Below the pieces are notes generated by a model. That model was given only the letters and a program-made list of their open reading frames with translations. It was not told where the DNA came from and searched no databases. Of a DNA stretch of 64,000 nt, positions 44,944 through 53,073 are shown one piece after another; position 1 is the first letter of the stretch, and every line of letters starts with the position of its first letter. This stretch comes from Rhizorhabdus wittichii RW1 (lineage in GTDB: Bacteria; Pseudomonadota; Alphaproteobacteria; Sphingomonadales; Sphingomonadaceae): the NCBI GenBank assembly GCA_000016765.1, contig CP000699.1:1302001-1366000 (forward strand). Reading direction: 5' to 3'. The position numbers and the translations under genes are program-made.

Positions 44944-46386
44944 ATGCGTCGCGACACCCCGCCGGGGCTCTTGCTGATCGATGCCGAACCGGCGCAGGCC
45001 GGGCTGATGAGCGCACTGGCGCAGCGGGCCGGATGGCGCGTGCTCCGTGCCGCCGACGTCGCCGAGGCGGTCGAGCGGTCGGGCAATGCCGATATTCGGC
45101 TCGACGCGGCGCTGATCGACCTGTGGTCGCCCGACGAGGCGTCGGTGCGATCGGTCGCCCGGCTGCGCGAGAGCCTGCCCGCGCTTCCGATCATCGTCGT
45201 CACCGCCCAGGATTCGGTCGATCTCGCGGTGCGCGCCGTCCGCGCGGGGGCGCACGACGTGCTCGTCAAGCCGATCGCCCGCCACCGGCTGCTCGCCGCG
45301 CTCGACCATGTCGTTGCCGACGACCCGCCCGCCGGCGAACTCCGGCCGCTGGTCGAGAAATGGTCCGAGGCGCTCGATTTCGCGGAGATCGTCGGGTCGG
45401 CCCCATCCTTCCGCCGCGCGCTCGACGTGGCGATGCGCGCCGCCGCGACCCCCGCGACGATCCTGATCGAGGGCGAGAGCGGCGTCGGCAAGGAACTGCT
45501 CGCCCAGGCGATCCACCGCGCCTCGGCCCGCCAGGCCGGCCCGCTGATCACCGTCAACTGCGCGGCGATCCCCGCCAACCTCGTCGAATCCGAACTGTTC
45601 GGCCATGAGCGTGGCGCCTTCACCGGCGCCTTCGAGCGCCGGCCGGGGCTGTTCGCCGACGCCGACGGCGGGACGATCTTCCTCGACGAGATCGGCGACC
45701 TGCCGGGCGATGCGCAGGCGAAGCTGCTGCGCGTGCTCCAGTCGGGCGAGATCCGGCCGATCGGCGCGACCCGGCCGCGCCAGGTGTCGGTGCGCGTCAT
45801 CGCCGCGACCAACCGCCGCCTGTCCGACGACGTCGCGCGCGGACGCTTCCGCGAGGACCTGTTCTACCGGCTCGCGGTGGTGCCGCTGACCCTGCCCGCG
45901 CTGCGCGACCGGATCGGCGACGTCGCCCCGCTCGCCGCGCATCTGCTCGACCGGATCGCCCGCCAGCTCGGCCTGCCGGGGCTCGCCGTCGATGCGTCAG
46001 CGATCGCGCTGCTCGAAACCCATGACTGGCCGGGCAATGTCCGCCAGCTCCACAACGTCCTGTTCCGCGCGGCGATCTTCCGCGATGGCGGCACCCTGAC
46101 CGCATCCGATTTCCCGCAATTGCGCGCCGCCCATGCCGGCCCGCAGCCGGCGGCGAACGACGATGCTCCGGTGCCGGCGGACGCCGCCGCCCCGCCCGCC
46201 GGGAGCCTCGCGCTGTTCGGCGCCGACGGCCATGTCCGCCCGATCGACGAGATCGAGGCCGACCTGATCCGCCTGGCGATCGGCCATTATCGCGGCCGGA
46301 TGACCGAAGTCGCCCGCCGCCTGCGGATCGGCCGATCGACGCTCTACCGCAAGCTCGGCGAACTGGGGATCGAGCAGGCGGGGTAG
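44944..46386 (+). CDS. NtrC-family sigma-54-dependent response regulator
   Basis: A 480-residue activator of sigma-54 promoters. Receiver domain (about 8-120) with Asp13 and phosphoacceptor Asp59 in ALIDLW; AAA+ domain (about 150-385) with Walker A GESGVGKE, the sigma-54-contacting GAFTGA loop, Walker B GGTIFLDEIGDLP and the arginine-finger region; C-terminal Fis-type helix-turn-helix (about 440-478, MTEVARRLRIGRSTLYRKL). No histidine kinase gene is adjacent, so the cognate sensor and targets are unknown. The gene is divergent from the cox4-pnt operon. A TTAGC/GCTAA inverted repeat at 44901-44918 lies in its promoter region. Confidence 0.94.
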   Translation: MRRDTPPGLLLIDAEPAQAGLMSALAQRAGWRVLRAADVAEAVERSGNADIRLDAALIDLWSPDEASVRSVARLRESLPALPIIVVTAQDSVDLAVRAVRAGAHDVLVKPIARHRLLAALDHVVADDPPAGELRPLVEKWSEALDFAEIVGSAPSFRRALDVAMRAAATPATILIEGESGVGKELLAQAIHRASARQAGPLITVNCAAIPANLVESELFGHERGAFTGAFERRPGLFADADGGTIFLDEIGDLPGDAQAKLLRVLQSGEIRPIGATRPRQVSVRVIAATNRRLSDDVARGRFREDLFYRLAVVPLTLPALRDRIGDVAPLAAHLLDRIARQLGLPGLAVDASAIALLETHDWPGNVRQLHNVLFRAAIFRDGGTLTASDFPQLRAAHAGPQPAANDDAPVPADAAAPPAGSLALFGADGHVRPIDEIEADLIRLAIGHYRGRMTEVARRLRIGRSTLYRKLGELGIEQAG

Positions 46387-46420
46387 AGAGAGTCTTCGCC
46401 TGGCCCCTCAAACGCCGGGC

Positions 46421-46438
46421 GCCGGGCATCCGCCCGGC
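46421..46438 (+). terminator. Candidate hairpin after the NtrC-type gene
   Basis: GCCGGGC, ATCC, GCCCGGC form a perfect 7-bp stem 34 bases after the regulator stop, followed by TTGG but no full T-run. The rest of the 214-base gap to the PKS start holds a possible promoter (TTGCCC near 46549 and GACAAT near 46573, 18 bp apart) and no supported gene. Confidence 0.35.
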
Positions 46439-46600
46439 TTGGCTTCCTCGCATAAGCTCGGGCGGCCGTTCGGCCTTGCGGAACGCTGGCGCGTCCCGAC
46501 GCTGAGCTGATCGTGGGAACCCGCCGTGGCCAAACAAGCAACACTTGCCCGAGCCCCCTCCTCCATGAGACAATCGCGCGATGTCGAGCGTTACGCCGTC

Positions 46601-47656
46601 ATGACCGCCCATATCCACGCCATCGGCACCGCCGTGCCCGACCACGACATCCACCGGACCTTCATCGACTGGGCGGCAGAGCGGCTGGGAGGGCGCGAAC
46701 GGGCGCTGTTCGAGCGGATGGCGGGGCGATCGGGGATCGAGCATCGCTTCACCGTCCTGCCGCCCGTGCCCGGCGGAAGCCAGATCGATCCGGGCGGCTT
46801 CTACGGCGGCGCGATGCCGCCGACCTCGGCGCGGATGAAGGCCTATGCGCGCGAGGCGCCCGAGCTGGCGCTGAAGGCGATCGACGACCTGTCCGCGCGC
46901 GCGCCGCTCGACGGGATCAGCCATCTGGTGGTGGCGAGCTGCACCGGCTTCGTGGCCCCCGGCATCGACCAGGTCATCGCCCGCCGGCTCGGCCTCGACG
47001 GGTCGGTCGAGCGGACGCTGGTCGGGTTCATGGGCTGCTATGCGGCGGTCGCGGCGCTGCGCGTCGCGCACCATATCGCCCGATCCGATCCGCAGGCCCG
47101 CATCCTCGTCGTCACGGTCGAGCTCTGCTCGCTCCACATGCAGGACACGCCCGCGATCGACTCGCTGCTCGCCCAGCTCCAGTTCGCCGACGGCGCCGCC
47201 GCCGCGATCGTCGCCACCGCGCCCGGCGGGATCGCGATCGACCGCTTCTTCGCCGCCACCCTGCCCGACAGCGCCGAGCTGATCCGCTGGGACATCGGCG
47301 ACGAGGGCTTCGTCATGCAGCTGGCGGGCGAGGTGCCGGGGCGGATCGCGGCGGCGCTCGCCACGCCCGAGCTGCGCGGCGCGATCCTGGGCAACCGCGC
47401 CGCCGACGAGATGCCGCACTGGGCGGTCCATGCCGGCGGCCGGTCGATCCTCGACGCGGTCGAGCATGGCCTCGGCCTCGGGGCGGCCGCGCTGGCGGCG
47501 TCGCGGTCGGTGCTGCGGCGCCATGGCAACATGTCGTCGTCGACGCTGATGTTCGTGCTCGCCGCGCTGATGGCGGAGCCGGCGGCGATCGACGGCGTCG
47601 CGGTCGCCTTCGGACCCGGCCTCGCCGCCGAGGGCTTCACGATCGCGAGCCCGTGA
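46601..47656 (+). CDS. Type III polyketide synthase (chalcone/stilbene synthase superfamily)
   Basis: A 351-residue homodimeric ketosynthase that extends an acyl-CoA starter with malonyl-CoA and cyclises the product to a resorcinol, pyrone or similar ring. The catalytic triad is complete: Cys114 in VVASCTGFVAPGID, His277 in WAVHAGGRSILD and Asn310 in HGNMSSSTLMFVL. I chose ATG 46601 (MTAHIHAIGTAVP), which gives the usual length; earlier ATGs at 46526 and 46565 would add a polar extension over promoter-like DNA. Its stop overlaps the next ATG (TGATG). The order PKS, methyltransferase, FAD enzyme recalls phenolic-lipid operons such as srsABC of Streptomyces griseus. Starter unit and product cannot be read directly. 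Confidence 0.92.
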   Translation: MTAHIHAIGTAVPDHDIHRTFIDWAAERLGGRERALFERMAGRSGIEHRFTVLPPVPGGSQIDPGGFYGGAMPPTSARMKAYAREAPELALKAIDDLSARAPLDGISHLVVASCTGFVAPGIDQVIARRLGLDGSVERTLVGFMGCYAAVAALRVAHHIARSDPQARILVVTVELCSLHMQDTPAIDSLLAQLQFADGAAAAIVATAPGGIAIDRFFAATLPDSAELIRWDIGDEGFVMQLAGEVPGRIAAALATPELRGAILGNRAADEMPHWAVHAGGRSILDAVEHGLGLGAAALAASRSVLRRHGNMSSSTLMFVLAALMAEPAAIDGVAVAFGPGLAAEGFTIASP

Positions 47657-48366
47657 TGCGCGCGCTCGACCGGCCCGCGCAGCAGCAGGAGCAGATGGAT
47701 GCGGTCGACCTCGATCGCGCGACCTATAGCCGCATCCTGACCGACCTCGCCCAGGTCAACCGCTGGACCTTCGCGGCGCGGCCGACGCTCGACTTCGTCG
47801 CCCGCGCGGTGAAGGGGCGCGACCGCTTCACCCTGCTCGACGTCGGCTTCGGCGACGGCGACCTGCTTCGCGCGATCGCGCGCTGGGCACGGAAACGCGG
47901 CATCCATGCGACCTTGACCGGCGTCGATCTCAACCCCCGCAGCGCCGCGATCGCCGCCGCCGCGACGCCCCGCCATCTGCCGATCGACTATCTGACCGGC
48001 GACTATCGCGCGCATGTCGAGGCGGCCGAACCGCGTGGCGGCTTCGACCTGATCGTCAGCAGCCTGGTCGCCCATCATATGTCGCCGGCCGAGCTGCACG
48101 ACTTCCTCCGCGTGATGGAGCAGCGTGCCCGGATCGGCTGGCAGATCAACGACCTGCATCGCCACCGCTTCGCCTATCTCGGCTTCCCGCTGCTCGCCCG
48201 GCTGATGCGCTGGCACCGCATCGTCCGCGAGGACGGCCAGCTTTCGATCGCGCGCGCCTTCCGCCCGCGCGAATGGCCGCCGGTGCTGGCCGAGGCGGGG
48301 ATCGGAGCCGAGGCGCGGGTGCGGCGCCGCTTCCCGTTCCGGATATGCGTCGAACGGCTGCGCTGA
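47656..48366 (+). CDS. SAM-dependent class I methyltransferase of the PKS cluster
   Basis: A 236-residue methyltransferase. SAM motif I is LLDVGFGDGDLLRAIARWA (about 60-78), the acidic motif II is LTGVDLNPRS, and motif IV is FDLIVSSLVAHHMSPAEL. The C-terminal part (WQINDLHRHRFAYLGFPLLARLM) resembles enzymes that methylate lipid-like phenols or quinones. It overlaps the PKS stop by one base and the FAD gene by 22 bases, so the three genes are translationally coupled. The likely substrate is the PKS product (O- or C-methylation), by analogy with SrsB; that is inference. Confidence 0.88.
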   Translation: MRALDRPAQQQEQMDAVDLDRATYSRILTDLAQVNRWTFAARPTLDFVARAVKGRDRFTLLDVGFGDGDLLRAIARWARKRGIHATLTGVDLNPRSAAIAAAATPRHLPIDYLTGDYRAHVEAAEPRGGFDLIVSSLVAHHMSPAELHDFLRVMEQRARIGWQINDLHRHRFAYLGFPLLARLMRWHRIVREDGQLSIARAFRPREWPPVLAEAGIGAEARVRRRFPFRICVERLR

Positions 48367-49481
48367 TCGCGGGCGGCGGACCGGCAGGGGCCGCCGCCGC
48401 CATCCTCCTCGCCCATGGCGGGGCGATGCCGGTGCTGATCGAACGCCAGGCCGAGCCGCACGACGTGGTGTGCGGCGGCTTCCTCGCCGCCGACGCGATC
48501 GCCATGCTGGCGCGGATCGGCATCGACGTCTTCGCGCTGGGCGCGCATCCGATCGGGCGCACCCGCATCGTCGCCGGCCGCCGCCGCGCCGAGGCCGCGC
48601 TGCCCTTCGCCGCCGCCGGCCTGTCGCGCAACCGGCTCGACGCCGCCCTGCTCCAGGCGGCGACCGACCAGGGGGCGGCGATCGAGCGCGGCGTCGCGAT
48701 CCGGCGGGTCGATCCGGCGACGCGCTGCCTCGATCTCGCCGACGGCGCGCGGATCGGCGGCGAGGCGCTGTTCCTCGCCACCGGCAAGCACGACCTGCGC
48801 GGCCATCCCCGCGCCGCACCGCTCGACGCCGACCCGGCGCTGGGGCTGCGCGTGCGGCTGCGCCCTTCGCCGGCGCTCGCCGCCGCGCTGGCCGATACGA
48901 TCGAGCTCCACCTGTTCCGGGGTGGCTATGCGGGCCTGCTGGTGCAGGAGGACGGCGGCGCGAACCTCTGCCTGTCGGTCGCGCAGTCGCGGCTCAAGGC
49001 GGCGGGCGGGCAGCCCGACCGGCTGATCGCGCTGCTGGAACGCGAAGCGCCGCTGCTCGCCGAGCGGTTCGGCGCGGCGGTGGAGACGGGGCCCTGGAGC
49101 AGCATCGCGCGGGTACCCTATGGCTGGCGCGCGACGCAGGCGGCACCCGGCCTGTTCCGGCTCGGCGACCAGGCGGCGGTGATCGCCAGCCTGGCCGGCG
49201 ACGGCATCGCCATCGCGCTGGCGAGCGCGGTCCGCGCCACCCACGCCTTCCTTCACGACGGCCCGGACGCCGCCGCCGCCTTCCAGGCCGACATCGCGCG
49301 CCGCACCCGCCGCCCGATCGCGCTCGCCAACCTGCTGCGCCATTGGGGCGAGACGCCATGGATCGCCGGGCCCCTCGCCGGCCTGCTCGGCCATGTGCCG
49401 GGCCTGCTGCGGCAGGCGGCGGCGATGACGCGGGTGGGGGCAGGTCAGTCCTGCGCCAGCAACCGGTCGAGCGCCTCGTAG
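48345..49481 (+). CDS. FAD-dependent oxidoreductase of the PKS cluster (geranylgeranyl-reductase/hydroxylase-like)
   Basis: A 378-residue flavoprotein with the dinucleotide motif LIAGGGPAGAAAAILLAHGG at the N-terminus, CGGFLAADAIAMLARIGID typical of the geranylgeranyl-reductase-like subgroup, and the second FAD motif FRLGDQAAVIASLAGDGIAIALASA (about residues 260-290). It could hydroxylate or reduce/oxidise the polyketide ring or tail, the position SrsC holds in phenolic-lipid operons. The ATG at 48345 lies inside the methyltransferase gene. The end of the gene runs 37 bases into the convergent SRPBCC gene, so its last dozen residues (AGQSCASNRSSAS) are probably not conserved. Confidence 0.87.
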   Translation: MRRTAALIAGGGPAGAAAAILLAHGGAMPVLIERQAEPHDVVCGGFLAADAIAMLARIGIDVFALGAHPIGRTRIVAGRRRAEAALPFAAAGLSRNRLDAALLQAATDQGAAIERGVAIRRVDPATRCLDLADGARIGGEALFLATGKHDLRGHPRAAPLDADPALGLRVRLRPSPALAAALADTIELHLFRGGYAGLLVQEDGGANLCLSVAQSRLKAAGGQPDRLIALLEREAPLLAERFGAAVETGPWSSIARVPYGWRATQAAPGLFRLGDQAAVIASLAGDGIAIALASAVRATHAFLHDGPDAAAAFQADIARRTRRPIALANLLRHWGETPWIAGPLAGLLGHVPGLLRQAAAMTRVGAGQSCASNRSSAS

Positions 49482-49948
49482 CTGCCGGCCCAGCCGTCGT
49501 CGAAGGAAGGGATCGCATCGCGATATTCGCGCAGTTCCTCCGCGCTCGCGTCGATCGGCACCCAGCTCAGGCGGACGCGGGTGTCGGCGCCGGCCTCCTC
49601 GAACAACACCGTCGTCAGCAGGCGCTTCGGCCAATGCTCGGAGAAAGGCGAGCCGACGATATTGCCGTCGCGATCGGCGAAGCTGTGCTCCCAGACGATC
49701 CGCTCCGGCGCCGCGATCTCGCGATAGACGAGCCTGGCCCAGAGCGTGCCGCCGCCATCGGCCATGTCCATCCGGCAATGGAAGAAGCCGCCCGGCCGGA
49801 TGTCGGCCGCCACCACGGTGGTGGTCACGCCCCTGGGGCCGAACCATCGGGCAAGCTGCTCGGGCCGCGTCCAGGCGGCCCAGACGCGGTCGCGGGGCGC
49901 CTTGAAGAGGCGGGACATCACGAATTCATCGGGATTCGACATCGTCAT
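49445..49948 (-). CDS. SRPBCC/AHSA1-domain protein
   Basis: A 167-residue START-like (activator of Hsp90 ATPase homologue 1) domain protein: FKAPRDRVWAAWTRPEQLARWFGPRGVTTTVVAADIRPGGFF opens the fold and FDDGWAGSYEALDRLLAQ is the closing helix. Such proteins bind hydrophobic ligands in a cavity; their cellular role is rarely known. It overlaps the upstream ArsR gene by 23 bases, a very common ArsR-AHSA1 pairing in proteobacteria, so the regulator probably controls it. Its 3' end overlaps the convergent FAD gene. Confidence 0.92.
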   Translation of the reverse strand: MTMSNPDEFVMSRLFKAPRDRVWAAWTRPEQLARWFGPRGVTTTVVAADIRPGGFFHCRMDMADGGGTLWARLVYREIAAPERIVWEHSFADRDGNIVGSPFSEHWPKRLLTTVLFEEAGADTRVRLSWVPIDASAEELREYRDAIPSFDDGWAGSYEALDRLLAQD

Positions 49949-50270
49949 TCTCCGTTTCCATCAGCAGCGTATCGAGCCGGTCGAAGCTGTCGCGCCAGAG
50001 GTCGGCGACCTGATCGAACCAGGCCCCGGTCGCGCGCAGCGCATCGACCCGCAGGCGACGCGGGCGCGACTGGCCGATGCGGCCCTGTTCGATCAGCCCG
50101 GCCCGTTCGAGGACCTTGAGATGCTTGGAGATCGCCGGCTGGCTGATGCCGAACGGCCTTTGCAGTTCGGACACGCTCGCTTCCCCGCGCGCGAGCCGGG
50201 CGACGATCGCGCGGCGCGTGGGGTCGGCGAGCGCCGCCAGCTTGAGACTCAGCGAATCTTCCATAGCCAT
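49926..50270 (-). CDS. ArsR-family winged-helix repressor
   Basis: A 114-residue regulator: LAALADPTRRAIVARLARGEASVSELQRPFGISQPAISKHLKVLERAGLI is the ArsR winged helix. The Cys metal ligands of arsenic or zinc sensors are absent, so it responds to something else. An 8-bp perfect inverted repeat (50276-50297) abuts the start codon and is the likely autoregulatory operator. Starts at ATG 50270 or 50264 are both possible. Confidence 0.93.
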   Translation of the reverse strand: MAMEDSLSLKLAALADPTRRAIVARLARGEASVSELQRPFGISQPAISKHLKVLERAGLIEQGRIGQSRPRRLRVDALRATGAWFDQVADLWRDSFDRLDTLLMETENDDVESR

Positions 50271-50275
50271 TCAGA

Positions 50276-50297
50276 TATATAACTTTTAGGTTATATA
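50276..50297. promoter_or_regulatory. Inverted repeat operator of the ArsR-type gene
   Basis: TATATAAC at 50276-50283 and GTTATATA at 50290-50297 are perfect inverted arms around a 6-base spacer. They lie 5 bases upstream of the ArsR start and include -10-like TATAAC sequence, so repressor binding would block transcription; the mRNA may be nearly leaderless. Confidence 0.6.
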
Positions 50298-50304
50298 AAA
50301 GGAC

Positions 50305-50340
50305 AAAAAATACCCCGGCGGACGCGCGGCCCGCCGGGGT
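50305..50340 (-). terminator. Rho-independent terminator of the TonB receptor gene
   Basis: Read on the minus strand, a 10-bp perfect stem (ACCCCGGCGG at 50312-50321 pairing with CCGCCGGGGT at 50331-50340) with a 9-base loop is followed by a run of six T. It starts just after the receptor stop and is the clearest intrinsic terminator in the window. Confidence 0.9.
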
Positions 50341-50346
50341 GATCGA

Positions 50347-52464
50347 TCAGTAGCGGGCGCGGATGCTCGCGAAGAAGCTGCGCCCCGGCTCCGGGAAGCC
50401 GTCGGTCAGGACATAATATTTGTCGAAGATGTTGCGGGCGCCGACACCGATCTCGACATTGTCGAAGACCTCGTAATCGACCCGCAGATTGGCCTGCACA
50501 TAGCCGCCGGTGCGATAGTAGCGGACCGTGCCGACCGGCGCGCCCGGCACGAAGGTGTCGAGCGTCGTCCGCTTCGAGGCGAAGTCGAGGTTCGGATAGA
50601 TGCTCAGCCGCTCGACCGGCGACCAGCGCGCATAGGCGAAGCCCTTGTGGGTCGGCACGTCGGTCAGCGCGAACACCGGCACCGTCTCCGCCGCTTGCGG
50701 GGTGATGTCGAACTCGCGGCGGATATAGGTGTAGTTGACGCCCAGTTCGAGCGTGCTGGCCGGCTGCCAGCTCAGCGCGATCTCGCCACCATAATATTTG
50801 CCGTCGCCGAGGTTGCGGCGCTGCGTGGTGTTGGCGGGGAAGCCGACCGGGCGGACCGCGACGATCGCGTCCTGCACGTCGCTGTAGAAGGCCGCCGCCT
50901 CGACGCGGAAGGCGCCGATCCGGCGCGAACCGCCGATCTCGTAATTGACCGCGCGCTCGGGCTTCAGGCCGGGGTTGGAGGCGGCGGTGCCGAACTGGGT
51001 GCTGAACCGCTCGAAGATGGTCGGGAAGCGCGCGCGGCGCGAGACGCCGGCGTGGAGGCTGGTGGCCTGGTCGGGCCGCCAGTCGAGCCGCGCCTGCCAG
51101 TTGAAGGCCGAGGCGTCGGCGCGCGGATATTCGAAGATGCGCGGCGCCAGCTCGCCCGGCGGGGTCGCATATTCCTCGGCCTTGCGCAGTTCGCGCCAAT
51201 CGTAGCTGATGCCGGCGGTCAGGCTGAGCGTGGGCGAGAAGGCGGCGCGATATTCGGCGGCGGCGCTGTAGGTGTCCTCCTCGTTGGTCTGCGGCGGCTC
51301 GGTGGCGCCGCTCGGAAAGCCCTGCTGGAACTCGACATGCTTGTCGCGGCGATAGTGGAAGGCAAGGCTCAGCGCGTTGGCGTCGGTGATCGCGAGGTCG
51401 AGCTGCGCCGAGCCGCCATAAGCCTTGTCCTCATAATAGCTGTTGAACGAGCGGCCGAGCGTCTGCGTCGCCTGGGTCGCATTGTCGAAAGAGCTCAGTA
51501 GATTGTCGAAGCTGTTGCGATAGACGCGGGTCTTGAAGGTCGCGCGCTCGCCGAGTTGGGTGGTCGAGAGGAAATAGATGCTCTCGATGTTCCAATAGGG
51601 CCAGCTCCAGAAGCGCGGATTGGGCGCGCCGGGCGGCAGCGGGTTCGACACCGGATCGGTGACGTGGAGCGGCGCGTTCTTGCTGCCCTCCTGCCGGGTG
51701 TAGCTGATCGAATATTCGTCGGTGTCGTTGGGGGTGAAGCCGAGCTTCGCGTTGACGCGCCAGTCGCGCGTCCGCGAATATTCGCGCGCGCCGCCGTCCT
51801 CCGCCGATCCGGCGACCGGCACATAGTCGCCCGGCAGGTCCCAATGATCGGTGAAGCTGCGGGCGTAGGAGCCCTGCGCATACCACCGGTCATGCTTCGT
51901 GCCGAGCAGCGCGAAGACATTGTAGCCGGCATAGTCGACGCCGCGGTCGAGGTTGAGCGTGCCGCGCACCTCCGCCTCGATCTCCTTGGTGGGCTTGCGG
52001 GTGACGAGGTTGATCGCGCCGCCCATCGCGCCCGGCCCGTCGAGCACCGACGCATAGCCCTTGGCGACCTGGATCTCGGCGATGTCGGGGGTCAGGAAGC
52101 GGCCATAGTCGAGCCGGTTGTCGGCGGGCAGGTAGACGCGGATGCCGTCGATCGAGATCGGCACCTGGAACCGGTCGAAGCCGCGCACGAAGACGAGCCG
52201 CTCGTTGCGCGACCCGCCGCTGTTGCCCGACGCGACGCCGGGGATCAGGTTCGCCGCCTCGTCGAGCGTGGTGCGGTTGAAGGCGTAGATCGCCTCCGAG
52301 GTCAGCGTCGATCCGCCGACCTCGACGCCCGCCGGGCGGACGCCCGTGACGATGATCTGGCCCAGCGAAAAGGCGTTGCCGGCGGAGTCGCCGGCGGTCT
52401 CGGCATGCGCCGGCGCCATCGCCGCGACCGCCGCGGTGGCGAGGAGGATCGTCTTCAACTGCAT
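50347..52464 (-). CDS. TonB-dependent receptor paired with a di-heme enzyme locus
   Basis: A 705-residue outer-membrane TonB-dependent receptor. Signal peptide MQLKTILLATAAVAAMAPAHA; plug domain (about 30-150) with LGQIIVTGVRPAGVEVGG, LVFVRGFDRFQVPISIDGIRVYLP, IAEIQVAKGYASVLDGPGAMGGAINLVTRKP; then the barrel, closing with PGRSFFASIRARY. There is no FecA-type signalling extension. ATG 52464 has AAGGGAAG at good spacing. It is transcribed away from the small-protein/di-heme operon, with a perfect 22-bp palindrome in the 85-base gap, so the two units are probably co-regulated. Ligand is unknown; a metal chelate is one possibility given the MbnH-like neighbour. Confidence 0.94.
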   Translation of the reverse strand: MQLKTILLATAAVAAMAPAHAETAGDSAGNAFSLGQIIVTGVRPAGVEVGGSTLTSEAIYAFNRTTLDEAANLIPGVASGNSGGSRNERLVFVRGFDRFQVPISIDGIRVYLPADNRLDYGRFLTPDIAEIQVAKGYASVLDGPGAMGGAINLVTRKPTKEIEAEVRGTLNLDRGVDYAGYNVFALLGTKHDRWYAQGSYARSFTDHWDLPGDYVPVAGSAEDGGAREYSRTRDWRVNAKLGFTPNDTDEYSISYTRQEGSKNAPLHVTDPVSNPLPPGAPNPRFWSWPYWNIESIYFLSTTQLGERATFKTRVYRNSFDNLLSSFDNATQATQTLGRSFNSYYEDKAYGGSAQLDLAITDANALSLAFHYRRDKHVEFQQGFPSGATEPPQTNEEDTYSAAAEYRAAFSPTLSLTAGISYDWRELRKAEEYATPPGELAPRIFEYPRADASAFNWQARLDWRPDQATSLHAGVSRRARFPTIFERFSTQFGTAASNPGLKPERAVNYEIGGSRRIGAFRVEAAAFYSDVQDAIVAVRPVGFPANTTQRRNLGDGKYYGGEIALSWQPASTLELGVNYTYIRREFDITPQAAETVPVFALTDVPTHKGFAYARWSPVERLSIYPNLDFASKRTTLDTFVPGAPVGTVRYYRTGGYVQANLRVDYEVFDNVEIGVGARNIFDKYYVLTDGFPEPGRSFFASIRARY

Positions 52465-52504
52465 CAGGCTTCCCTTTTTGTGCCGGCTTGTGCCGTTTCG
52501 AATC

Positions 52505-52526
52505 ACTATATATGGCCATATATAGT
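52505..52526. promoter_or_regulatory. Perfect 22-bp palindrome in a divergent promoter
   Basis: ACTATATATGG followed directly by its exact reverse complement. It is the only strongly AT-rich stretch here, 40 bases from the receptor start and 23 bases from the small-protein start, and probably overlaps both promoters. A dimeric repressor is expected; no regulator gene is encoded in the unit itself. Confidence 0.75.
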
Positions 52527-52549
52527 CTCGACGAAAAAGGGGAAGCCCG

Positions 52550-53071
52550 GTGCGGATGCTGATGGGAATGGGCCTTGCCATGATGATCGGAGCGCCGGCC
52601 CTGGCGCAGATGGAGGCGGCGGCACCGGCCGACTGCCCCGCGACGGCCGCGCCGCCGGCCGAGATGGCGGGCTGGGCCGGACGGACGCCGCTGGCCGCGG
52701 CGGACGGCGCCAAGGGCCTCTCCAAGGCCACCCTCGCCGTCGGACAGGGAATCGACGCCGCGCTGCGCCCGACCGGCGAGGTGCGCTATGTCCTGCGTCC
52801 GGAGAAGCCCGGCGGGTCGGTCAGCCATGGCGGACTGTTCGGCTTCGCGATCGCCGAGCCGGGCACCTACCGGGTCGCGATCGGATCGGGCGCGTGGATC
52901 GACGTGCTCAAGGACGGCAAGGCGGTGACGTCCTCGGCGCATGGTCACGGCCCGGCCTGCACCGGCATCCGCAAGATGGTCGACTTCCCGCTGGCGCCGG
53001 GCCGCTACGTCCTGCAGATCGCCGCCAATGGCGAGCCCACCCTGCCGCTGCTGCTGACCCGCCTGCCCTGA
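52550..53071 (+). CDS. Small periplasmic protein of unknown function next to a di-heme enzyme
   Basis: A 173-residue protein with signal peptide (LAMMIGAPALA, cleavage before Gln20). The mature chain appears all-beta, with PGGSVSHGGLFGFAIAEPGTYRVAIGSGAWIDV and APGRYVLQIAAN. It has two cysteines (Cys29, Cys137) that could form a disulfide, two tryptophans (Trp42, Trp116) and clustered histidines (His93, His131, His133 in AHGHGPAC), suitable for metal binding. I do not recognise a characterised family; it lacks the four-Cys pattern of MbnP-type partners. Start may be GTG 52550 or ATG 52556; AAAGGGGAAG precedes them. The di-heme gene begins 2 bases after its stop, implying joint function. Confidence 0.8.
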   Translation: MRMLMGMGLAMMIGAPALAQMEAAAPADCPATAAPPAEMAGWAGRTPLAAADGAKGLSKATLAVGQGIDAALRPTGEVRYVLRPEKPGGSVSHGGLFGFAIAEPGTYRVAIGSGAWIDVLKDGKAVTSSAHGHGPACTGIRKMVDFPLAPGRYVLQIAANGEPTLPLLLTRLP

Positions 53072-53073
53072 CC

